From Hydractinia symbiolongicarpus (taxonomy: Eukaryota; Cnidaria; Hydrozoa; Anthoathecata; Hydractiniidae), in the NCBI RefSeq assembly GCF_029227915.1, contig NC_079881.1, positions 32,093,501-32,157,500 on the forward strand: a DNA stretch of 64,000 nt, read 5' to 3'. The position numbers and the translations under genes are program-made. Each line of letters opens with the position of its first letter. Position 1 is the first letter of the stretch. Of this stretch, positions 13,583 to 25,278 are shown piece after piece. Below the pieces are notes generated by a model that did not search any database, was not told the origin of the DNA, and saw nothing but the letters and a program-made list of their open reading frames with translations.

Positions 13583-13762
13583 CTGTTCCGTTGGCATTTA
13601 TACATTGTTCATCTCCGCAAAAATTATAGTAAGTTGTATGTGAAGCTGGACATATGCAACTGTTACACCATGAAGTTCCTTTAATATGATCACCAGGTTC
13701 AAGTCGTGTGACTTCCTGACTTTGGATGCATACACATACAACAATACAAGGTACAAAATCAT
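13583..13762 (-). CDS. Single cysteine-rich exon, VWC/pacifastin-like module
   Basis: The minus strand holds an open 180-base exon candidate. The acceptor is TTTTTAAG before 13762 and the donor is AG|GTACAATT after 13583. It contributes two bases, 59 codons and one base, so both introns are phase 1; such symmetric 1-1 exons are typical of shuffled extracellular modules. The 59 residues include eight cysteines, spaced C-x3-C-x-C-x20-C-x2-C-x-C-x10-C-x4-C. The stretch PGDHIKGTSWCNSCIC, followed by C..C, resembles the second half of a von Willebrand factor C or pacifastin-like fold, usually found in secreted or membrane proteins. I could not join it to other exons with confidence; the LINE fragment lies downstream. 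It may be part of a large host gene or a stranded fragment. Confidence 0.5.
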
Positions 13763-13884
13763 CTTAAAAACGAACAATTAAAGTACTTCGTATTGTCAAA
13801 AATATACGGCTGTTTATATCAAACATAAAACCCTCTCATTCGTCACATTCCTCGACCATAGATTTGTACGAATAACATCGTATT

Positions 13885-14145
13885 TACTTTTTCTTTAATA
13901 TCTTTGTACCATCTAAATCTCTATATTGGCATCTTTTATAACATAAATGTATATGTAATAGGTAGCTAATTATAAAAATATTTATTCCACTCAGTTGAAC
14001 TTAATGAACCCTGAACTTAATGAATTCTGAAATCAACTTTTTCTTTAACATGTTTGTTCCATCTAAATCTCTATATTGGTAGGTATCCTATTGCTATCTT
14101 TTATAACACAAATGTATATGTAATAGGTAGCTAATCACAAAATTA
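13885..14145. repeat. Two-copy tandem duplication, ~150-bp period
   Basis: CCATCTAAATCTCTATATTGG at 13909 recurs at 14059, and ATGTATATGTAATAGGTAGC follows in both copies. The second copy has a small insertion (TAGGTATCCTATTGC). A short direct repeat, GAACTTAATGAA, lies at the junction (~13995). Non-coding. Confidence 0.85.
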
Positions 14146-15911
14146 TTCAATTCATCGCTGATTTCATAAGAGTTTATATTGTGCAAAGCTGGATTAAGAC
14201 TTCCACCGGTTAATCGTTTTGCCTAATAAGTTTTGTTTAGCCTACTCCCTTGGTTATAAATTTAATTCTTACGTAAGAATGTTTGCCTCTAAAAATGAAG
14301 TAAAGGTTTCTTCGTCTTTTCATATGCTTTTGTGAAGAACTGTGATTTTTATTTTAATTTAAGTTTATATAGCCTAGTACGAATGTTTCAGGTGCTTCCT
14401 AGTTAAATTGGTCGAATTGTTGGCTTTGCGGATTTGTGATGTCAAGATAAAGCTCACGAAAGAAGGTGCGTGGGAATAAGTATATACATCTGTTGGTAAT
14501 ACTTACGGGTAGGCCTACTTAATAGGATCGATAAACCTCGGCGACCTTTTCTTTTTTTTTATTTAACATGTCTTAAAAAACGAACTTATTAAGCTATTTA
14601 TTAAGGTACTGCTTTATACTTGTATTAAAAGGAATTAAAACTCTTTCTGGAAACCTAAAGTGAGAATCAAAAGAGTTTTGCTGTCCGCGATTGTTTTAAT
14701 TAAGTTATTGGAACAATTAATGAGAAAAAAGAAATAAAATGCATAGCGATGTTTTATTATGCCACATGAAAATAAATGATTATTTTTGACGATTAGTTTA
14801 TGAAAGCTAAGAAAATCTGATTTCCTGGGACCGCCAAAAGTTTCTCTTTTATACACTTTATATCATAAATAAGAGTGATATTGTGATAGTGGTTAGTCTC
14901 TGATACATTGCTTTAAATATGTAGCAAGCTGCGAGCTGATAGAGTGATTTTATTTTCGTAAAACAACATATGTTTTTTGGAAGATTTGAGCATGAAATTG
15001 TGCTTATTACGTCCGTGGTAAACTGGTAACGCCTTAAAAATGTTATTACGAAAAATTAAAAGGAGGAAAACTTTGATGTAAACGAATATGTATATGTTTA
15101 TATAGCAAAGATGACAAAACTGAATTCGCACATTAACGGCTAAATATATAAAAATACTAATGAATAATGCTAGTGAAAGAAACTGAGCATAGAAAAATAT
15201 CTTTAAAAACAGAAATTTAAAACCGAAAATATATGGCACGCAACGCTATTTAGCTCCGTTACAAAATTTATACGTAACTGGATACAGAAAAGAAGCGAAA
15301 TGGTAAATATTCTAATGACTAAGAAAAGTAAGACGCGATGTTGTAGGCATATGATTTCATATCTATACCCGCTACACTGACTGCAATATCCGTACACCGG
15401 AGTCCCATAACACCCATATAATGATAGGTCGAACTCTAGACCAAGGCTACAAGCTACACTCTAGACTTCTTTTATCTTTTGTTTCCATCTCTTATCAGAA
15501 ATACATTTGTTGATATAGGAAGTTTTAGCTACGACAGCATAATCTAAGTAAAAAGTGATAATAAAACTGGCAATTATTATGAGTTGAATGTACATGATTC
15601 ATGTGGTTTAATTTTACCTTTATTACTGTCTACGCAATCACAAACGACAATGACAAAACATCTCAGTTCTACTAAACCGTTGGGCGTGTTTAGATTTTCA
15701 TTTAACTGCTCCCAACTCGCACAAATGAATCCTGTATTAAGGATTTAAGAAAGAAAAAAGACGACAAAATCTAAGAAGTATCCAAAATCTATTCCTTCGT
15801 CAGTATGGTTTCGCCAACGCCCAGGTTGAGACATTCACACTAATTCTAATTTATACGACCGTGCTTAAATACTAAATATAACAATAGGAAAAAATTGTAA
15901 CAATAGATCTG
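14146..15911. other. AT-rich non-coding interval, Penelope 3' flank at the right
   Basis: No coding region is supported here; the ORFs up to 108 codons are composition artefacts rich in F, L, I and Y. 15780-15911 lies just 3' of the Penelope-like element on the minus strand and probably belongs to its tail. It contains minus-strand CTGACGAAG and GCGAAAC boxes. Confidence 0.5.
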
Positions 15912-18145
15912 TCACAATAATTCTAAAGGCATGGGTGTTACCGTGTTATTCAAAATAGGACGGTCACGCTTAATTAATAAACTCTCCATCAGAGTAAGTT
16001 TGAAATCATTAGACACTTCTGCAAGTACTGAGAGCTATGAAACGATGCTGAAAAGTGATTGCAAAAAATCAAATATTCAAGAACAGCGATTGTCTGAGAA
16101 CCAATTTTAACACGTTTACCTGTAAGTGCAAAAAAACCTAGGTGCTCAGACATATGGACTTTAAAATGGCGTTTTGTTATGCGTTGCAGCCACTTCACAT
16201 AAAACAGTAAACGAGTCGGGAGCGTAATAAATAGGGCATTCTGTCGTTAAAAGCAAAACAGCTACGTAGCTTCCTTTTGGAAAAAAATATATGCTAAACA
16301 TCACAATGTGTCAATTTCTGCATAAACAAACGGTGCAAACGTGTTCTAATTTGTAAAGAAATATTTTCTAAAAAAGGTAAAACAAAGACAACTCTTTCTT
16401 AGGAGCACGATTCACTGGTTCCTTCGGTTTGTAATTTCTGCTATTAAAGATTCTAAAACAGAATTTAAAAACCTTCGAAGTGTATCCATTGCTTTTAAGA
16501 ATAATTTTCAACTGACACAATTCTACGTGAAATTTCTCGTGATCTGAACACAGATGGTAATAACGATAAAGTAAATAAAAAATCAAGCCGTGTTCACATT
16601 CCATCGGTAGGAAACTAGCGAAGTTGGTATATACCCCACTAAATGTGGTTTTCTATATACGCGTTAGTGATGAAACAATCAATTTTACGCTTGACGCGAA
16701 CGTCCAAGAATGGTATAACCTTATCACATTCCTCTTCAAACGTAAATGTAATATTCTGATACGTAGAAATAGTATATTCATAAAGTTTTTGAACATGTTC
16801 ACGTGATTTAAATAAAAAAAATCAACATGAGCACATCGCCTAAAATAGATCGACTTAAATCCAGACGGACGATTTTCAAGCCAAACGATTTCACAATGAC
16901 ACATAAACATATTGGCCAATGTAAGCTCTAACGGAGACCCCATGGCCACACCGTCGATTTGTTTATAGTATACGTCATTGAAAGCAAGAATAGACTCCGT
17001 AGTCGCTAGGGTAAGAAAACGTTTCAAATCTTTCTTAGGAATACCATCTATATAGTTATATTCAATGTCATTGAAAATAATATCAATCGCTTTATCTAAT
17101 ACAATGTTCATAAAAGTTAATTAGCATTAAAACTAACTATATAACAGTTAGGATTCTGCTGAACAATTTATAGAAGTCTTTTACAGTATAGTTATTGTTA
17201 GTGAGATTTGCAGGCTTAGGTACAGACACTTTGCAAGGTTGTACGTGGGAGTACCAATAGCGGAAACAATAGGACGAAACTTAGGTACGCCATTAACACA
17301 AGATTTATGTACCTTAGCAAGACCATAAAACACCAGGATTTGACCCAATTGGACAAATTTTCTTGTATGTAGTTACATTGATATAACTTTTATTAAACAA
17401 TGATCTATGGAAATTCATCAATCATTAATAATTATATAATTAATGTCCTTACCACGGGAAATGTTCAATTTAACGAACTTTTTTTCGTCCTTGAGAAAGG
17501 ACTCGACAGCTACGATGTAATTATCTTTGTTCAACAATACTATCGTGTGCTTTAAACTGATTAGCAGGCTTTTCTGGATTATTGTTGTACGAATAATAGG
17601 ATGAAAAGTAAGTACCTCTCAGTCTTGTTTTTATCTAGTTTTGTCTTCGTCAGACAGGTCGTCTTTGTTAATATCTCTCATCAAGAGTTCCAAAGGTAAG
17701 AGATAGCTTGCATATCCCAACTTTTTTGGCGGGATAGGGATATTTAGCCCCATACAGAGCAACGATTTTTCTAAATAAGACAAATTATAAGATGACAAAT
17801 TAAGTATCACTGTGTTCGAATTGTGCAGTTTCATTATTTCGTAAATTATGTAACTTGTTAGGGTAACAACGTGTGGTAACAACGTTTAAATTGAATTATC
17901 GTTTGAAACAAGAAAAAGTGTCGTCATATGGAGAAAATCAATGTGATGTAAAGTATCAAAAGAGATCGCTTGGGTATCTCTAGATGATTTTCAAGTACAC
18001 GTAACCTACTTCTTTTGGTTTTGACTTCATCGTCAAGTAGCGTTTGTTGACATTTACGATATGCGGTAGAGTTATGAAGACTATTGGCGACTCGAAAATT
18101 CAAGAAATTGGGCTTGATGAAGGAGGGAATGTCTTCTTTATTCAT
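15912..18145 (-). pseudogene. Penelope-like retroelement (RT + GIY-YIG endonuclease), decayed
   Basis: PLEs encode an RT related to telomerase and a C-terminal GIY-YIG endonuclease. Read from the N-terminus on the minus strand, the pieces are: AYRKCQQTLLDDEVKTKRSR (~18060); LEKSLLCMGLNIPIPPKKL (~17740), a PLE hallmark; a NYIVAVESFLKDEKKF segment (~17500); the RT core YYKQIDGVAMGSPLELTLAN (~16950, normally GSPLGPTLAN); a ruined YVDD region reading HVDFFYL (~16830); the thumb FHVELCQLKIILKSNGY (~16520); and the endonuclease-side KRHFKVHMSEHLGFFALTGK (~16160). The C-terminus, ESLLIKRDRPILNN then PMPLELL, ends at a stop at 15912. Several frameshifts and stops separate these pieces. About 2.2 kb is close to a full PLE coding length. 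Non-functional. Confidence 0.9.
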
Positions 18146-18784
18146 CCGTTCGAATAAATATTCATTTCAGCGTTTTTTCAATAACTATAAAAACTTGATT
18201 GTAGTTTCAGGGACAAGAATAAGATTTATTACAAATATCCCCACATGATAGCGACGGTTTGTATTACGCCTTTTTAGGTTCGATTTAGGTTAGGCTTAAC
18301 ATTTTAGGTTACATTCATCTCACTTTTAAATGGGAAATTTTTTTAGAGCAAGCACAAATATTAATATAACGGTTATTTTTTGTCTATTTAAAAAAGAGAA
18401 TTGGCATATACACTTTTTAAAGCAACATAATCCCGAGAGCGTTGAAAAACTGTAGGGAATTTAACTTGAATGTAGAAGCAACAACAAACAAAAACAAGCA
18501 TCAGTTATTGCCAACATTCTTTGGTTTCATGTTTTAGTTGTGTTTGGAATATTTAAACAGAGGTTGTCTTTTTTATTCTGAATCGTGTATTCTTCTTCTT
18601 TTCAGTGCAATGTGTAACGCTTGAGACGACTGCGTATACTTACGTTGTTGACTTTCACCATTTCATTTGAACAATATATTGACATGAATGTAAAAATACA
18701 TTTCCATGCTTTTGTCAGTGCTGACATTCTGAACCTGGATGTTTCATGTGTACGTAGCATATTCGGAGAAAAATTCCCAGCATC
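18146..18784. other. Non-coding interval
   Basis: AT-rich sequence between the Penelope-like element and the Helitron-like 5' end. It contains a few irregular TTAGG words near 18276-18310. No gene is supported. Confidence 0.5.
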
Positions 18785-21401
18785 TCTTATAATAATACGG
18801 AGAGTGTGTCCGTCTGTCTGTGACAGGCAAAGTGGATGTGTTCATTTTCCTTTTATGTAGCCGAAATTTCCTTTGAAGTCTCCGAAAAAGTTATATCCAT
18901 TTTGCCAGCGGGTTTACTTTGTTTACATCACGTGATCTAAATGAAGCAACTTGATTTGCTGAAAAAATTTTAACGGCTAACTCCCGAAAAATGGTAACCC
19001 TCGACACAAAAGCAACAACAAGAAAACAGCCCCTTCGTCTTGAAAAATTGCAAAAAGTAATTCAGAGAAAGAAAAGTCCAGGAAATGAAGTGAGAAGTGG
19101 TAGCTAGAGCTAGAAGTAAAGTAGTAAAGTTAGAAGAAGAAAATAGAAGCTAGAGGTTGAAGTAAGAACTTTGATGTTTTTAGACGTTTAGTTTTTATGT
19201 CACTGGAGCAAGCAGACTCGCATTTTCCAAGAAAAGCCTCAAATTCTTGAAGTTTCATATTTTAGCGCTTTTTTAAAAACAAACCTAGCCACCATATTTG
19301 TTTATGTTTTTGTTGCATAATTAATGTGTCCCCTGGTGCGTAACTAATGTGTTTGTCCTAAAATTCAAAATGCTACATAAAGCTGTTAGCTGACTAACAA
19401 ACGGAAAACTTTGGTTTGTTGAACTTACTGATCACTGTAATGTTATTATTTTTACATTACTATTGTTTCTCTTTATATGTGTTTTACTAAGCATAAATAG
19501 CTAGCTTTAGTTTTAGCTAAGTGTTCCCAGTTTAAGTATATTTAACTGGGGGTCTTAGCTACTGTTAGCTAGCTAATGTTGTCCTCCATGGGCTAGCTCT
19601 AACCTATGACTTATATTGTTATTCCTCTTTTTTAATTATCTATAGCTAGCTACCTTAGTTTCCAAACTTCTTTTCTTTTATGAGCACGAATTATGATGTA
19701 ACAAGCTAGCTAGCTACCTACCTACAAAATCTTTAAAGACTTGAACTTTTGCAGATGTATTTTATATTTCTTTTCGCATTTCCTGTAAACTTTACAAAGG
19801 GACCACGTGCAATATGACAAGTGGGATATTTTTTTTCTCCGGAATTTAAAGCGTGTGTGTTAAGTTATTTTTTATTGTTTTGTTTCTGACATCCTGTTAA
19901 CTTTCGTCAGCCTACATGTAAAATGCCAGGTTATTTTTACAGGGGGGTGTAGCTAGACATTTGATTGGAAATTTACATGGGTTTTTGACTTTATTTTAAT
20001 TTATGAGAGAATGGTCGTTCATTTCGGGAAGGTTGTTCGTGTTTTTGTTTGTGTTGCAAACTGCTGTTTTTTAAAATTTTCTGTAAACTTTTGTGGGAAA
20101 AAGACCACATGCAATATACTGAAAGCACAAATTTTGTAGAATTGGCCTCCACTAAAGGCTGTTGTGTAAGCTAATGGCTTTTTCATAGTTCGTATTATAA
20201 ACTTTTGTTGGGGAGAACTAAACTGTATGTGATGTCATTTTTGCTGGAAGAAAATTCCATGGTTTCACGTTTTTGTTAAGAATTTTATAATTGTGGTAAT
20301 ATATAACTGTGTTTGGTGATGATGAAAAAACTTTTTTGTTTTTTATATTTTATGAAATGCCTGATTTTTCTATAATTTGATGTGTTTCATAACCTTTTTG
20401 TGGAAGATTTATGGGCAATAGCAATATAGAACATGCTAAATGAACTGATTTTTGTTGATTTGGATGTGCTCCTCAAAAACCGATCTGTTTTACATTTTGT
20501 GTTAACTTGTGTGAGGACGGACCGTATATACACTCTGTTTTCCAAAAGTAATATCTTTGTTGATTCAAATTTACTCCTTATTTATTTTTGACATTCACGT
20601 TTAAAATGGTTGGTAAAGGTAACTACAGATCATCATACAAAGGAAAATTTTTTTGTGTTCTTAACCTGTTAATTTTTACAATTTGTGTATATTTTTGGGA
20701 AACAGGATAGTATGTAATTGAATAAATGTTTTCCAGATAATTGTTGGTAAAGGGCAGTGCGGAACTAAAAGAGAAAATTTTTGTGTTCTTAACTGGTTGA
20801 TTTTTACATTTTGTGTAAATTTTTGTGGGAGAGGATGGTAATGCAACTAAAGTGACTGACTTTTCTAGATTTAAATTTTATGTTTTCCAAACTACGGCTT
20901 TTTTATATTTTTGTATAAGCGTAAGGGAAAAACAATATTTAAAATGTGTAAAAAACTTATTTTTGCTAACTATTGGAGGCCTCCTTTTTGACACTTCAGA
21001 ATAAAATACTGAGGGTTTTCAACATAATCACTTATAAGATGCAAATATTTGAGATGCGTTATTTTTGAAATTGTTATTATCCGTGTTGTGACTGTTGGTG
21101 TTGTAACTGTCGGTCTTCTTACTGTCGGTTTTGTGAGTTTAGTGTTGTGAGTGTCGATGTTGTGAGTGTTGTTGTTGTAACTTTTTATCAACTAGATTTT
21201 ACACCTTGCAAGCTGTTCTTTTTTATTTTGTGTAAGATTTGTGTGGAGGATTTAATGTGATTTAATATTTGACATTTTGTGTAAGATTTTAAGAACATTT
21301 TTTTGTATATACACTACTGACGTCAGAAAAACATCTAAAAGAACCTATTTTCCCATTGTCCTTCTGCCTAAGTGGATTTCTCCACGGGCCTTATCGACTA
21401 G
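18785..21401 (+). mobile_element. Helitron-like non-autonomous element, group A, copy 1 (2.6 kb)
   Basis: The 5' end reads TCTTATAATAATACGGAG, followed by GTCTGTCTGTGACAGGCAAA. The 3' end has the hairpin GTGGA-TTTC-TCCAC (~21372-21385), then 12 bases and CTAG at 21398-21401, followed by T. Helitrons are known to begin with TC, end with a hairpin plus CTRR and insert in AT, without terminal inverted repeats. Inside there are no transposase or RepHel motifs; it has AGCTAGCT-rich stretches (19500-19725), long T-rich segments and a 15-bp minisatellite. A second copy with the same internal order lies at 47987-49790. Probably mobilised in trans. The call rests on the ends and the two-copy comparison. 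Confidence 0.65.
21084..21182 (+). repeat. 15-bp minisatellite, about 7 units
   Basis: Units of the form TGTTGTGACTGTCGG repeat from 21084 (TGTTGTGACTGTTGG, TGTTGTAACTGTCGG, TCTTCTTACTGTCGG and so on), one with a base missing. It lies in the 3' part of the Helitron-like element. Internal tandem repeats are common in such elements. The minus-strand frame reading TVTTPTVTT is only a translation of the repeat. Confidence 0.85.
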
Positions 21402-23406
21402 TCATTAATAATACGAAACTTTTGTTGAGCATGATTTGTGGTATTAATGGTACGTCAGTTGTGTATCCAATAATGCACATCTTATGTCAGTGAAAAACGC
21501 AAAAATATATATTCTTGTAACATTTTTTCTTGTAATAATTCTTTCTTCTTAGAACACTAACGGGCGAAAAAAAGAGTTTTACACCCACACTTCTGTCATT
21601 TCATTATAGTATCTCCTCGAAAATAACTTAATATTTTTCGTCACCCACGGCGTAATTTTACCGAAGTTGAAGAGTTATTGGAACAAAAAATAACAGTAGA
21701 ACGGTCACTTTAGAAGCCATTGGGAGGGATGTATTTAAATCCCAAAACCCGAAGAGCGTTAAATTGAATTAATCAGCTTAATCTTTAACCAATCTTCTTG
21801 AGCAGAAGTCATTTTGTTTGTGTATATAAGTACAGAGAAACAAAGCTTTGCGATATAGTTTAGACATGTGTTATTAAAAGGTCATATGTTTTAAACCACG
21901 AAGTTACTAAAGCGCAACCATTATTTATTGGTAAATACATCCAGATAGAACTGTGGAATAAAAATTTTGCCATCACGAGATTCTGTTCTCATTACATGCA
22001 TAAAACAGAAGATGTTTTATGCATCCTTTTACAAAAAATTATTTATTTCCTTTTAATTATTTTTCATATAAATCTAACTGGCCATAACTCAGTCGTACTT
22101 TTACATTTTTCTTTCCCTGGTATTTTAAAAATTGCTGTCTTTTTCTTATTTCGATCATCTTTGAATGCCACTTTGTAGCTATGTGACAAGTTAACTGAGA
22201 AGGTCGTTCATACTAGCGGAAACATTTCCATGAGCGTTAATACTCCTAACTTCCTTAAAATTATTTATGTAAAATTTTGTGCTATTTAGTCTTTACCTCC
22301 AACAAAATTCAAAGTAATGTTTAACATGTGAAAAATTGTTATGTGCCCTTTAAATAAGAATATTCAGATAGAATATTAAAATATCATGACAAAAATGAAG
22401 TTTTCAGAGCAATGTAATATTCTAGTTGGATTTTATTTAGATGTGAAGAAAATAATTATTTTGAAAAGGAGGCTTTTCTAAGGAAGCTCGGCTATGAAGA
22501 GTTTGACCGTAACGTTAAGCTCGGAATTGAGGCACTTAACGAATAAAAGTATATTTACGAAATTACGTAATTTGTTCTACTTTTTGCTAAGGAACTTAGG
22601 GATAAAAATCATTTTTAGTATCGACCTCTTTAATTGAGTTTGGCATAATTAGGAAATTCGGGAAAGGTCTATTGCATGCGCATTAAGAAATTGCACTGTC
22701 GCCCTAGCGTTTAAGTCAGGCACGTGTTTTCACAAAAACATAATGAAGAGCAAACTTACAAAAAATACAAATTTTACAATTTCAAAGGATTCATTTTGGT
22801 GAAAAATAGTCAAATTCAAAGTTTAATATAATTTGGCATTGGTCGTGTCGTAGATACCTAAGAAGGAAATGGTATAAAGATATCGTAATATATCATGAGA
22901 TTCAGATGTTGCTAAAAGTGGTTTTCTTTCTCAATTCTTTATCCCAATCACCAAAATTGTTCTCATTTCCTTCACAACCGCCATAAATAAAAAATCTGCA
23001 TTGCCTTGTTGTTTCCTTGAAGTGATAGCGTTCTAAATAGGCAAAACATGGACCAGATTCTAATGACAATGAGCAAAATTTGCCTTTTTTGTGCGTTAAA
23101 AATAACGGAAAAGCTTAATTCTATTAAAATAAATGTTTAACCAATCTTGTTTCATATTAGGCACTGTCTGGTTACTCAGTCGCAATCCACGGGTCAAATC
23201 TACAGACAACTTTTCTGCACACTGAGAAAAGCAAACGAAATGCATAATCAAATAACCATAATTAACTTTCTGTAACTTTTTTAACATACTTCACGATCCT
23301 TCTAAGCAACAAGTTTACATTACTATGATTTCTGTTTCATTTTGTTAATTCCTAGACATTTCTGGAAGTTTTCACTCATCGAAATATCGGTTAAATCTTC
23401 ATATTA
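21402..23406. other. Non-coding interval with a hairpin at 21996
   Basis: AT-rich sequence between two Helitron-like elements. A perfect 11-bp inverted repeat with a 7-base loop, ATGCATAAAAC / GTTTTATGCAT, lies at 21996-22024. It is not followed by CTRR and has no known role. No gene is supported. Confidence 0.5.
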
Positions 23407-24802
23407 TCTCTTTAATAATAGCTGTATTTTGTCTGTGTGTCCGCGAGAACAGCATCCCGTAAAGGAAACACGAAATTTTTAAAATGCGCACCAATATCAA
23501 ATGCGATGTAATTTTACTGATTTTGTTTTGACAGCTCGCGTGTAGTATACCAATCACGACGCCTGATTCTTAAAAAAAAAAAAAAGAATTTCGCGACCAG
23601 CAAGAATTCAATATCTTAACGCAACGAAGGCCATTTTGATTTTGATGATGGTCGTGTGTGTGGTCAGTGTGTGAGGTTTGTAGGCTTGTTTTACTTTTTT
23701 ATCTTCTAAAAGCTTTATATTTGTTTTCTTTTTGTTTTCAATGTTAGGATAAATATATTGTCACGTTTTTTAGCCAGGTACAGATCTTAAACGTACCAGA
23801 TGTTTGGCTAAGAACAAAGATTAGCTAGGTAGCTAGCTAGCTAGAGCCTCACTTATTGCTATTCTGTTTGGTATAAGAGCTTTTTATCCTAACCAACATT
23901 TATTCTTATGTTGAGGCTGTGGCTATATAGCTAGCTCCTTAAAAAGTAAAAGTATAAAAATGCAGTTTGGCTACAACAATGTTCTTAAGCAATAATTTTT
24001 TTGCTAAATGCAGTTAGGTAGCTATATACATATTTTATTATATTCCTGAACACTTTTTTTAGAAATAAAATGGTTGAGCAATTGTTCCCTGTGTTTTTAT
24101 TTAAGCCATAGCTGCAATGAATTTTTTTTGGAAAAGGGTATTACGCCTATATGCTTGTTCAACTATGTTTAACTGTACTAAGCGCTTAGCCCAGTGTTAA
24201 CAACTGACTTTTTTTCTGCAACGTTGTTCACATGTACCACTGTGACAATTAATTTTTAAACCTTCTCAGTAATCACGCCGGTACGGTTGTGCAACACGGT
24301 TTACTCGGACTAACCAATCAGCCCGGTTTTAACAATAGACTGTTTCCTGTTTGTTTTTATTTAACCAGAATCTGCGATAAAGTTTTTTCAAAAGGGTATT
24401 ATCCCTATACGTCTGTGCAACACCGTTTAACTGCACTGAGCGGTCAGCCCGGTGTTACATTTAATCTTTTTACTTTCGCAGGAACTTTTTTTTCCGCAAT
24501 ATAAAATAATATTGACCGACTGTTGTTGCTATGGCGGGGTAAGAACGGTTTTAACTCTGTTTTTATTTCATCTAACGTTGTGGGAAAGTTATTTTTTTTA
24601 AAATATGTTGCAGTCGCAACACTGCAATGGTGTATGCGCTGCAGTTGATTCACGACATACTGCATACCTGTACTAAAGCGCTCCATCTGAATGTGTGACA
24701 CTGTTTACGGCTCTTATGAAACGCTCCACAGAGTGTTCAACGCTGGGTCACACCTTGACTTGTGGCTTACCCCGGGGTTTCGACGCCGGGTTTCCCGGAT
24801 TC
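23407..24802 (+). mobile_element. Helitron-like element, group B, copy 1
   Basis: The 5' end is TCTCTTTAATAATAGCTG, then GTCTGTGTGTCCGCGAGAAC. The body matches the element at 39389-40898 nearly throughout: GACGCCTGATTCTT, GCGACCAG, TCACGTTTTTTAGCCA, AGCTAGCT, then the ACTAAAGCGCTCCA block. Internal ~125-bp subrepeats recur near 24140, 24271 and 24395 (ATTACGCCTATATG..., then AGCGCTTAGCCCAGTGTTA-like ends). The 3' end has a hairpin pair, GGCG/GACGCC and CCGGG-TTT-CCCGG (~24788-24800). The expected CTAG is missing, because another element end (24803) abuts directly. No coding capacity. Confidence 0.6.
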
Positions 24803-24996
24803 CCTTATAATAATACAGACTGTGTCTGTTTGTAATAGGCAAAGTGGATATCGTCATTTTCCTTTGATGTCGCCCAAAAACTTATGTCTAATATGTTAAA
24901 TTTTCTGACGTGACGGCGCGACGTCAATAACACTACTTTAACGTCAATATCCTATATCGTCAGACGGACAGACGTATACGGCATTATAATATAGAT
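24803..24996. mobile_element. Short element with two inward-facing Helitron-type 5' ends
   Basis: The left end, TTATAATAATACAGAC then GTCTGTTTG, matches the 5' ends of group A elements, as does AATAGGCAAAGTGGAT. The right end, read on the minus strand, is TATCTATATTATAATGCCGT then GTCTGTCCGTCTG, a second end of the same kind in opposite orientation. At 194 bp it behaves like a terminal-inverted-repeat unit made from two 5' ends. It may be a recombination product. Confidence 0.5.
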
Positions 24997-25278
24997 AAAT
25001 GCAAAAAAAGAACAAAATAAAGCAATGCGCACGCTCTCAGGTTTGTTGTGTTCTAGCTGTATGTCCCCAGACACGAGAAAAAAAATTATATGTAATTTGT
25101 CATGAGATAAATACCCATATATAAAATATAATAAATTATATAATCAAAATATACATTGAGTCAAGTTAGGTATTTGAAAAAACAATTTCGATGTGATTCA
25201 CAGGTGATTCCAACAAAATATCTATAAATAAAAAAAGAGATGACTACTTATTATGTTATGGTATTTAACACATTACAT

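Noticed and set aside
18270-18310. TTAGG words as telomere-like repeat
   Set aside because: Only a few irregular copies with changing spacing; far from a tandem telomeric array.
20970-21191. Thr-rich minus-strand protein (PTVTTPTVTT)
   Set aside because: Direct translation of the 15-bp minisatellite within a transposable element.
24444-24701. 85-codon minus-strand ORF inside the Helitron-like element
   Set aside because: The sequence is repeat material shared with 40550-40700, where the frame is not kept; no domain features.
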